A stretch of 64,000 nt of DNA from JBMDXB01 sp048594885 (GTDB taxonomy: Bacteria; Acidobacteriota; Vicinamibacteria; Vicinamibacterales; 2-12-FULL-66-21), in the NCBI GenBank assembly GCA_048594885.1, contig JBMDXB010000047.1, positions 77,290-141,289 on the forward strand, written 5' to 3'. The translations under genes were made by a program, and so were the position numbers. This document shows, piece by piece, positions 57,993 to 64,000 of this stretch (position 1 is its first letter; each line of letters starts with the position of its first letter). The notes beneath the pieces were generated by a model. The model was not told where the DNA came from, made no database searches, and was given only the letters and a program-made list of their open reading frames with translations.

Positions 57993-60095
57993 CTAGCGGC
58001 CGGCCGGCAGTGCGAACGCGACGTACGCGCCTCCCGAACCACCCTCGGGCGACTTGCCGCCGCCCGCGGCGATGACGACGAACTGGCGCCCGTTGATCTC
58101 GTAGGTTGCCGGCGTCGCATTGCCCGCGAATGGAAGCGTCGTGGACCAGAGCAGCGTGCCGGTCGCCTTGTCGAACGCGCGGAACTTGCGGTCGTGGATC
58201 GTGGCGCCGATGAAGACGAGACCACCGGCGGTCACGATCGGCCCGCCGTAGTTCTCGCTGCCGGTGTTCGTCAGCCCCTGCGCCGCCAGCTTCGGATGTT
58301 CGCCGAGCGGCACGGTCCAGACGTACTTGCCCGTGTTCATGTCGATCGCGTTCAGCGTCCCCCAGGGCGCCGCGACCGCCGGATAGCCGTCGGGGTCCAT
58401 GAACCGGTTGTACCCGGTGAACCGATACGTGACGTCGAGCGCCGCGCGGCTCTCGACGTCGGAGGGCGGCTTGGCAACGGCCGGCGCCGGGACCTCCTCG
58501 CCGGTGATCATGTGCTGGATGATGCGCTCGATCGCGTCGCGCTGCAGATTGGGATACCCCGCCATCCGGCCGGCGCCTTTCTGGATGATCGTCGTCAGCT
58601 CCGATCGCGTGCGGCGCTGGTCGATGGCGACGAGCGACGGAATCGCCGGCGGCGAACCGGTTCGGTTGTCGCGATGGCACGACGAGCACTCGCGCTGATA
58701 CAGCGCGCGGCCGCTCTGCCGCACGTCGTTCGGCGCCAGCGCGCCCGTCCAGGCGAGGTCGTTCGCGTTGACATACAGGATGCCGCTCTCCCGATCGAAC
58801 GCCGACCCTCCCCACTCGGCCCCCCCGTCGAATCCGGGAAACACGACGGTGTCTCGTCCGACGGTGAGCGGCGTGAACGGCCCGCTGCTGCGGAACGTCG
58901 AGAATCGCTTCCTCGCCCACTCGCGCGCCTCCGGGGTCCGCTTCGTGAGCTCCGCCTCCGTCAGACGCTCTCGCGACATCGGCCTGGGCAAGACGGGGAT
59001 CGGCTGCGCGGGGGCGAGCGCCTCGCCCGGCACGTCGCTCGCCGGGAACCGTCGGTACTCGATCGGGAACAGCGGCTTGCCGGTCGCCCGGTCGAAGGCG
59101 AAGACGTACCCGTGCTTCGTCGTCTGGATGACGGCGTCAACCTCCGATCCATTGCGCTTCAGCCGCGCGAGCGTTGGCGGCGACGGCAGATCGCGATCCC
59201 ACGTGTCGTGCCGCACGACCTGGAAGTGCCAGATGCGCGTGCCGGTCGCGGCGTTCAGGGCGATGAGCGAGTTCGCGAACAGGTTGTCGCCGGTGCGGCC
59301 GGCGCCGTAGAAGTCGGGCGCCGCGGATCCCGTCGGCACGTAGACGATGCCGCGCGCGTCGTCGAGCGCCATGCCGGCCCAGTTGTTGGCGCCGCCGCTG
59401 TACGTCCACGCCTCGGCCGGCCAGGTGTCGTGGCCGAACTCGCCCGGATGCGGCACGGTGTGAAAGATCCATCGCAGCTTCCCCGTCCGCACGTCGTACG
59501 CGCGGACGTGGCCTGGCGACGCCGGCAGCCCTTCGTTGACGCGCCCGCCGACAATCAACAGATCCTTGTAGACGATGCCGGGGCTCGTGAGACGAACCGA
59601 CTGGCGCTGCGGGTCGCGACCGAGATCGTTCCGGAGGTCGACTCGCCCGCCCTCGCCGAAGGTCGTGATCGGCACACCCGTCGTCGCATCGATGGCGTGG
59701 AGATAATCGCCGCCTGCGGCGAAGATGCGTTTCTCGCTGCCGTCGGACCAATACGTGACGCCGCGGTTCGGCCCTCGCGCCTGCGGCGCCGGCAACCGCG
59801 GATCGAACGTCCAGAGCGCCGCGCCGGTCGCGGCGTCGAGCGCGAAGATCTTCTGCGACGGCGAGATGCCGTAGAGCACGCCGCCGACGACGATCGGCTG
59901 TGTCTGGAGGCCGCCGGTTTCACCCGTGTCATACGTCCAGGCGACTTCCAATTGCGCGACATTACGCGCGTTGATCTGCCGCAGCGTGGAATAGCGTGTC
60001 TGTTCGACCGTGCCGCCGTACGCCGGCCAGTCGGCCGGCGACTGCGGACTCACGACCAGCGCAGTCAGCGCCAACACCCACCAGTACTGTTTCAT
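57993..60095 (-). CDS. PQQ-dependent dehydrogenase with embedded cytochrome c domain
   Basis: 700 residues. A short signal peptide (YWWVLALTALVVS), then the quinoprotein propeller: DWPAYGGTVEQTRYSTLRQI, AWTYDTGETGGLQTQPIVVG, KIFALDAATGAALWTFDPRL, VPTGSAAPDFYGAGRTGDNL. Near residue 469 is ECSSCHRDNRTG, a CxxCH heme site, with RMAGYPN as a likely axial Met. Propeller blades resume (IDMNTGKYVWTVPLGEHPKL, FAGNATPATYEINGRQFVVI). It oxidises a sugar or alcohol in the periplasm and passes electrons to the respiratory chain through its own heme. Its ATG shares bases with the divergent MFS start. Confidence 0.92.
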   Translation of the reverse strand: MKQYWWVLALTALVVSPQSPADWPAYGGTVEQTRYSTLRQINARNVAQLEVAWTYDTGETGGLQTQPIVVGGVLYGISPSQKIFALDAATGAALWTFDPRLPAPQARGPNRGVTYWSDGSEKRIFAAGGDYLHAIDATTGVPITTFGEGGRVDLRNDLGRDPQRQSVRLTSPGIVYKDLLIVGGRVNEGLPASPGHVRAYDVRTGKLRWIFHTVPHPGEFGHDTWPAEAWTYSGGANNWAGMALDDARGIVYVPTGSAAPDFYGAGRTGDNLFANSLIALNAATGTRIWHFQVVRHDTWDRDLPSPPTLARLKRNGSEVDAVIQTTKHGYVFAFDRATGKPLFPIEYRRFPASDVPGEALAPAQPIPVLPRPMSRERLTEAELTKRTPEAREWARKRFSTFRSSGPFTPLTVGRDTVVFPGFDGGAEWGGSAFDRESGILYVNANDLAWTGALAPNDVRQSGRALYQRECSSCHRDNRTGSPPAIPSLVAIDQRRTRSELTTIIQKGAGRMAGYPNLQRDAIERIIQHMITGEEVPAPAVAKPPSDVESRAALDVTYRFTGYNRFMDPDGYPAVAAPWGTLNAIDMNTGKYVWTVPLGEHPKLAAQGLTNTGSENYGGPIVTAGGLVFIGATIHDRKFRAFDKATGTLLWSTTLPFAGNATPATYEINGRQFVVIAAGGGKSPEGGSGGAYVAFALPAGR

Positions 60096-61386
60096 GGCGC
60101 CTCAGAGTAAGCTGTGGCGCGCTGTGAGTCCAGCCGTCTCCCACTACAGGTGGTGGGTCGTCCTGATGCTCTGGACGATCGCCTTCTTCAACTACGCCGA
60201 CCGCCAGGCGATCTTTTCCGTCTTCCCGCTGCTCGAGCGCGAGATGCGGCTCACACCGGTGCAGCTCGGGCTGCTCGGATCGGCATTCGCGTGGGTCTAC
60301 GGCCTGGCGGCGCCGCTCGCCGGGATGGTCGTCGATCGCGTGACCCGCAAGACGGCAATCCTCGGCGGACTCCACGTGTGGAGCGTCATCTGCGCGGCAA
60401 CGGCGCTGTCGCGCAACTTCCGGCACCTGTTCTGGTTCCGCGCGGCCGAGGGGCTGGGCGAGACGTTCTACTTCCCCGCCTCGATGTCGCTCATCAGCGA
60501 CTATCACGGGCGCGAGACGCGGTCACGCGCGATGGGGCTACATCAGACCAGCGTCTACGTCGGCACGATCGGCGGCGGCTTCTTCGCCGGGCTGATCGGG
60601 CAGCACTACGGCTGGCGGCTGTCGTTCATTGTCTTCGGAGGACTTGGCATCCTCCTCGGGCTGCTGCTGCACGTCGTCTTGAAGGAGCCGCGGCGCGGCG
60701 CAACGGAACTGCCGGGCGAAGGGGCGATCCGCGCGCCGTCGCTGGGTGAGTTCCTCCGGCTCATCGCGCGCACGCCGACCGTGCTGTGCCTGATGGGTGC
60801 CTTCATGTGCGCCAATTTCGTCGCCGTCGTCCTGCTCTCGTGGATGCCGAAATTTCTCTACGACAAGTTCCACATGAGCCTGGCGATGGCCGGCCTGACG
60901 GCGACGCTGTTCGTGCAGCTCGCGAGCATGGCGGGCGCACCGGTCGGCGGATGGCTGGCGGACACGTGGAGGAAGCGCACGCCGCGTGGGCGCATCGCGG
61001 TGCAGATGATCGGCGTGCTCGGCGGCGCCCCATGCGTGGCGCTGTGCGGATTGACGGGATCGGTGGGCGTAATGATCGCCGCGCTCACCGTCTGGGGCTT
61101 CTTCAAGGGCCTCTACGACGCCAACATCTTCGCGTCCGTCTTCGACGTCGTCCGACCTGAGGCGCGCGGCACGGCGGCGGGCTTCATGAACGCGATCGGG
61201 TGGCTGGCCGGCGGCGGCAGTGCGCCGCTCGTCATCGGCATCATCGCGCAGCGTGAGAGCCTCGGGTTCGCGATCGCGCTGACGTCGGTGGTCTACGTCG
61301 CCGCGGCGCTGCTACTGCTGATTGCGATCGTGTTCTTCGTGACTCGCGATGCCGACCGCGTAACGGGCTTGGTACCCAGCGTGTGA
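60094..61386 (+). CDS. MFS transporter
   Basis: 430 residues, twelve predicted helices. RWWVVLMLWTIAFFNYADRQ in TM1, then MVVDRVTRKTAILGGLHVWS (the MFS loop motif), SLISDYHGRETRSRAMGLHQ, ADTWRKRTPRGRIAVQMIG. The pattern is closest to the anion:cation symporter/sugar-acid type. The ATG at 60094 overlaps the start of the divergent dehydrogenase by 2 nt; a GTG at 60124 (start SPAVSHYRWW) is an alternative. It likely imports the product or substrate of the periplasmic oxidation. Confidence 0.88.
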   Translation: MAPQSKLWRAVSPAVSHYRWWVVLMLWTIAFFNYADRQAIFSVFPLLEREMRLTPVQLGLLGSAFAWVYGLAAPLAGMVVDRVTRKTAILGGLHVWSVICAATALSRNFRHLFWFRAAEGLGETFYFPASMSLISDYHGRETRSRAMGLHQTSVYVGTIGGGFFAGLIGQHYGWRLSFIVFGGLGILLGLLLHVVLKEPRRGATELPGEGAIRAPSLGEFLRLIARTPTVLCLMGAFMCANFVAVVLLSWMPKFLYDKFHMSLAMAGLTATLFVQLASMAGAPVGGWLADTWRKRTPRGRIAVQMIGVLGGAPCVALCGLTGSVGVMIAALTVWGFFKGLYDANIFASVFDVVRPEARGTAAGFMNAIGWLAGGGSAPLVIGIIAQRESLGFAIALTSVVYVAAALLLLIAIVFFVTRDADRVTGLVPSV

Positions 61387-61474
61387 ACACGGAGCTCACG
61401 GAGGACACGGAGCATCTTTTTCTTTCTTGAAGAAGATTTGGCTCCGTGTTCTCCGTGTTCAAACGCTGGGTACC
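61371..61474. repeat. Long imperfect palindrome of the CACGGAG type
   Basis: The left arm starts GGTACCCAGCGT then TGAACACGGAG and GACACGGAGC; the right arm mirrors it with GCTCCGTGTT and ACGCTGGGTACC. The arms match over about 34 positions apart from one extra 9-nt copy (CTCACGGAG) in the left arm. The loop is AT-rich and can pair itself (ATCTT/AAGAT). The left arm includes the last codons of the MFS gene. Elements with CACGGAGAACACGGAG units are scattered repeats in many environmental genomes. Confidence 0.7.
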
Positions 61475-61498
61475 CATGTGGAGGAGGGGGAGCATTCG

Positions 61499-63247
61499 AT
61501 GGTGTGGAAGCTATTCGGGATATGCGCGACGGCCATGGCGCTGGCGCTGGCAACGACAGCCGAAGCACAGAACAAGCCGGCGGATCCGCCGCGGGGGCCG
61601 GACTCCGAGGTCCAGCCGGGCACGCCAACGGGCGAGATCATCAAAGCGGAATTCGACAAGAGCACTGTCTATCCCGGCACGTGGCGCGAGTACTGGGTGT
61701 ACGTGCCCAAGCAGCTCGATCGATCGAAGCCGGCGCCCGTGATGGTCTTCGAGGACGGCCTGCAGTACAACGCGCCGGTGGTGTTCGACAACCTCATTCA
61801 CAAGAAGCAGATTCCACCGATGGTCGGCGTGTTCGTCATGCACGGCCGCGTGAAGGCGCCGTCGAGCGAGGCGCTGGACCGCATGAACCGCAGCTACGAG
61901 TACGACTCGGTGAGCGGCGACTACGCGCGGTTCCTGATTGACGAACTCCTGCCGCACGTCGCGGCGGCTCACGGCCTGACGCTCTCGAGCGATCCCAACG
62001 ACCGCGCGATCGCCGGCAACAGCAGCGGCGCGATCGCCGCATTCGTCGCGGCGTGGCAGCGGCCGGATGCCTTCCGCCGCGTGTTCAGCGCGATCGGCAC
62101 GTACGTCGGCCTGCGCGGCGGCAACCAGCTGCCGATGCTGATTCGGAAGACCGAGCCGAAGCCGATTCGCGTCTTCCTGCAAGACGGCTCGAACGATCTG
62201 AACAACTACACAGGGAGCTGGTGGATCGCCAACCAGGACATGAACGCGGCACTGGAGTACGCGGGGTACGACGTCACGCATGTGTGGGGCGAGGGAGAAC
62301 ACAACTCGCGGCATGCCACGGCGATCTTTCCGGACGCGCTGCGCTGGCTGTGGCGCGACTACCCGGCGCCGATCACGGCGAATGCCGCGGGCAAGTCCCG
62401 GCAGGACGTGTATCAGGTGCTCATTCCGGGCGAGGAATGGCAGCTCGTGAGCCAGGGCCACCGCGCAACCGACGGCCCCGCGGTCAACGCCGCGGGCGAC
62501 ATGTTCTTCAGCGAGCCGGCGCAACACCGCATCCACCGAGCGGGCATCGACGGCAAGATGACGGTGTTCGCCGAGAACACGAACGGCGCCAATGGGATGA
62601 TGTTCGGCCCCGACGGGCGCCTGAACACCGGCCTGACGCGCTCGAAGCAACTCGTCGCCTACGACGCCGAGGGCAAGATGGAGGTGCTCGCCGCGGACGT
62701 CACGATCAACGATCTCGCCGTCAACGCCAAGGGAGACATCTACTTCACCGATTCCCCCGCCAAGCGCGTGTGGTTCGTGCCGAAAGGCGGCAAGCCTCGC
62801 GTCGTCGACGAAGGAATCGAGTACCCGAACGGGGTCGTCTTCTCGCCCGATCAGACGCTGCTCTACGTGTCGGACTACGCGGCGCAGCTCTCGTGGACGT
62901 TCCAGATTCAGCCGGACGGCTCGCTCGCGCACAGGCAGAAGTACTTCTACGTGCACATGCCGGACGCCGCGACGCGCAGCAGCGCCGACGGCATGGCGGT
63001 CGACACCGAAGGGCGTGTCTACATCGCCACCGCGCTCGGCGTGCAGGTCTTCGACCAGATCGGCAAGTGCCACGCCATCATCGCGGCGCCGCAGCCGCGC
63101 GCATCGCTGTCGAACGTCGAGTTCGGCGGGCCGAACATGGACGAGATGTTCGTGACGAACGGCGACAAGGTGTTCAAGCGCAAAGTGAAGGTGAAGGGGC
63201 TCGTGTCCTGGCGGCCGCCGATCAAGCCTGCCCCGCCGCGACTCTGA
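61499..63247 (+). CDS. Secreted esterase fused to SMP-30/gluconolactonase domain
   Basis: 582 residues from ATG at 61499 with GGAGGAGG upstream; signal peptide ICATAMALALATTAEAQ. The first half is an esterase of the enterochelin-esterase type: REYWVYVPKQLDRSKPAPVM, AIAGNSSGAIAAFVAAW (nucleophile elbow) and WGEGEHNSRHA (likely His). The second half (~300-582) is an SMP-30 propeller: TVFAENTNGANGMMFGPDGR, YPNGVVFSPDQTLLYVSDYA, DGMAVDTEGRVYIATALGVQ. Together they could open sugar esters and lactones outside the cell. The 3' end overlaps cutC by 26 nt. Confidence 0.88.
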   Translation: MVWKLFGICATAMALALATTAEAQNKPADPPRGPDSEVQPGTPTGEIIKAEFDKSTVYPGTWREYWVYVPKQLDRSKPAPVMVFEDGLQYNAPVVFDNLIHKKQIPPMVGVFVMHGRVKAPSSEALDRMNRSYEYDSVSGDYARFLIDELLPHVAAAHGLTLSSDPNDRAIAGNSSGAIAAFVAAWQRPDAFRRVFSAIGTYVGLRGGNQLPMLIRKTEPKPIRVFLQDGSNDLNNYTGSWWIANQDMNAALEYAGYDVTHVWGEGEHNSRHATAIFPDALRWLWRDYPAPITANAAGKSRQDVYQVLIPGEEWQLVSQGHRATDGPAVNAAGDMFFSEPAQHRIHRAGIDGKMTVFAENTNGANGMMFGPDGRLNTGLTRSKQLVAYDAEGKMEVLAADVTINDLAVNAKGDIYFTDSPAKRVWFVPKGGKPRVVDEGIEYPNGVVFSPDQTLLYVSDYAAQLSWTFQIQPDGSLAHRQKYFYVHMPDAATRSSADGMAVDTEGRVYIATALGVQVFDQIGKCHAIIAAPQPRASLSNVEFGGPNMDEMFVTNGDKVFKRKVKVKGLVSWRPPIKPAPPRL

Positions 63248-63911
63248 CGAGACCGCGGACGAGATCGGCCGAGACGACGGCGTCCTGGAGGCCGCCGTCG
63301 CGAACGGCGCGACCGACGTGGATCTCGCGGACGCAGCCCGTGCGCGCGATGGCGGAGACCATAGGCTCGTCGACGGCAAATCCCGCGATGATCGTCAGGC
63401 GGCCGCCCGCCCGTTCCGAGTACGACGCGAGCCGTGCGCATCGCTCGTGCGGAGTGCCGCTACCACCGCTCGTCAGGATGCGATCGACCTGCGGAACGGC
63501 CGCGATCGCATCGATCGCGGCGAGCGGATCGCGCAGCGCGTCGAACGCACGGTGAAACGTGACGCGCGCAGCTGGCGCAGTCTCCAGCACGCGCGCGACG
63601 TCGTCCAGCCGCGGCTCGCCGTCGTTGGCAAAGCCGATAACGAGGCCGTCGACGCCGAGCGCGGTGAACTCCTCCGCCGCGCGGCGAAGCGTGTCCAGCT
63701 CACCTGGCCCCATCGCATATCCGGCGTTTTCGCGGACCATCACCCGGAGCGGCAGCGGCGTCTCGGCCGCAATCGCGCGGACGAGGTCGAGCGGCGGCGT
63801 CAGGCCGCCGGCGCGGATCTCGCGGACGATCTCGAGGCGATCGGCGCCGCCGAGGTGCGCGGCGCGCGCGTCGGCGACCGACTGGACGATGACCTCGAGC
63901 AGGAGTGGCAT
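63222..63911 (-). CDS. cutC: CutC family protein (copper homeostasis)
   Basis: 229 residues from ATG at 63911; the frame to 63986 runs through a repeat and is rejected. TIM-barrel segments: LLEVIVQSVADARAAHLGGA, DRLEIVREIRAGGLTPP, LPLRVMVRENAGY, GVDGLVIGFANDGEPRLD, RVTFHRAFDALRDPLAAID, ILTSGGSGTPHE. CutC was linked to copper tolerance, but its direct copper role is disputed. Its presence with the copper island at 3-18 kb is suggestive, not proof. Confidence 0.93.
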   Translation of the reverse strand: MPLLLEVIVQSVADARAAHLGGADRLEIVREIRAGGLTPPLDLVRAIAAETPLPLRVMVRENAGYAMGPGELDTLRRAAEEFTALGVDGLVIGFANDGEPRLDDVARVLETAPAARVTFHRAFDALRDPLAAIDAIAAVPQVDRILTSGGSGTPHERCARLASYSERAGGRLTIIAGFAVDEPMVSAIARTGCVREIHVGRAVRDGGLQDAVVSADLVRGLVRVAAGQA

Positions 63912-63954
63912 CACGGCGCAGTCTACGCTAGCATCTGGCCGCAGCAGCAGCCGG

Positions 63955-63997
63955 GGGGTCAGGTCTTGAATTATCACTTTTGTCATGACCTGACCCC
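63955..63997. repeat. REP-like inverted repeat GGGGTCAGGTC...GACCTGACCCC
   Basis: GGGGTCAGGTC (63955-63965) and GACCTGACCCC (63987-63997) are perfect 11-bp complements around an AT-rich 21-nt loop. This motif resembles the extragenic palindromes handled by REP-associated tyrosine transposases. It lies upstream of cutC, near the window edge; no transposase is visible. Confidence 0.65.
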
Positions 63998-64000
63998 AAA

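Noticed and set aside
61241..61495. Minus-strand 84-codon frame with SVSSVSSVF
   Set aside because: This is simply translation of the CACGGAG palindrome, not a gene.
63912..63986. CutC start at 63986
   Set aside because: The extra residues come from the REP palindrome; the family start is MPLLLEVIVQSV.
1..64000. CRISPR arrays, tRNA, rRNA or complete insertion sequences
   Set aside because: No regular spaced repeats, no recognisable cloverleaf or rRNA core, and no transposase gene was seen on either strand.

Overview
High-GC bacterial DNA with the gene repertoire of an acidobacterium, probably Vicinamibacteria-like. The indicators are four orphan MacB/FtsX-type permeases (ADOP family, three intact sets with PadR regulators and one decayed copy), Oar-type TonB receptors with carboxypeptidase-regulatory N-domains, a Ser/Thr kinase fused to TolB/PD40 repeats, and an ECF sigma/anti-sigma pair. 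The assignment is inference from gene families; the window has no rRNA, tRNA or CRISPR.

Layout. (1) 0-2.1 kb is an edge of decay: the N-terminal part of a CoA-dehydratase-type activase (cut by the window edge), a frameshifted ECF sigma factor joined to a broken ADOP permease, a 39-codon leftover of an RND C-terminus and a 49-aa basic protein with a good RBS. (2) 2.1-18.5 kb is a copper/heavy-metal envelope island: tyrosine-phosphatase-like protein, multicopper oxidase with PKD and post-COAP tail, CopC-CopD fusion, a membrane-anchored partner, then divergently a His-rich secreted protein, TolC/adaptor/HME-RND efflux genes, a DUF1259 protein, a small DedA-like protein, a DsbB-beta-propeller fusion and a YHS protein. 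CutC at the right end belongs to the same theme. (3) 18.5-31.3 kb is mixed: tungstate-type binding protein, ADOP/PadR, Met-rich secreted protein, Ser/Thr kinase, LysR regulator, a methyltransferase with an in-frame UGA, a secreted truncated globin, PilZ and PAS proteins, and a carboxypeptidase-regulatory-like protein. (4) 31.3-45.8 kb is one long minus-strand run: ECF sigma, zinc-finger anti-sigma, TlpA-like protein, TonB receptor, TlpA-like protein with an in-frame UGA, two more TlpA-like proteins, DsbD, second TonB receptor. It reads as a sigma-controlled outer-membrane uptake plus periplasmic thiol-redox unit. (5) 45.8-54.9 kb holds three ADOP permeases, two of them a tandem duplicate, and two PadR regulators with visible operator-like palindromes. 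(6) 55-64 kb looks like sugar/sugar-acid metabolism: response regulator, YhcH/DUF386 protein, parallel beta-helix protein, PQQ dehydrogenase with cytochrome c, MFS transporter, esterase-SMP30 fusion, then CutC. Three kinds of extragenic palindrome occur at 48983-49107, 61371-61474 and 63955-63997.

The most important result is two candidate selenoproteins that ordinary gene calling truncates. At 26619-27407 a UGA (27231-27233) replaces the conserved catalytic Cys of an ArsM/UbiE-like methyltransferase and is followed at once by a near-perfect 14-bp hairpin that fits the bacterial SECIS layout. At 39428-38073 a UGA (38435-38433) replaces the first Cys of a TlpA CxxC, giving UKPC. Each gene reads through in frame to a sensible family C-terminus. 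Selenocysteine machinery is not in the window, so decoding is inferred.
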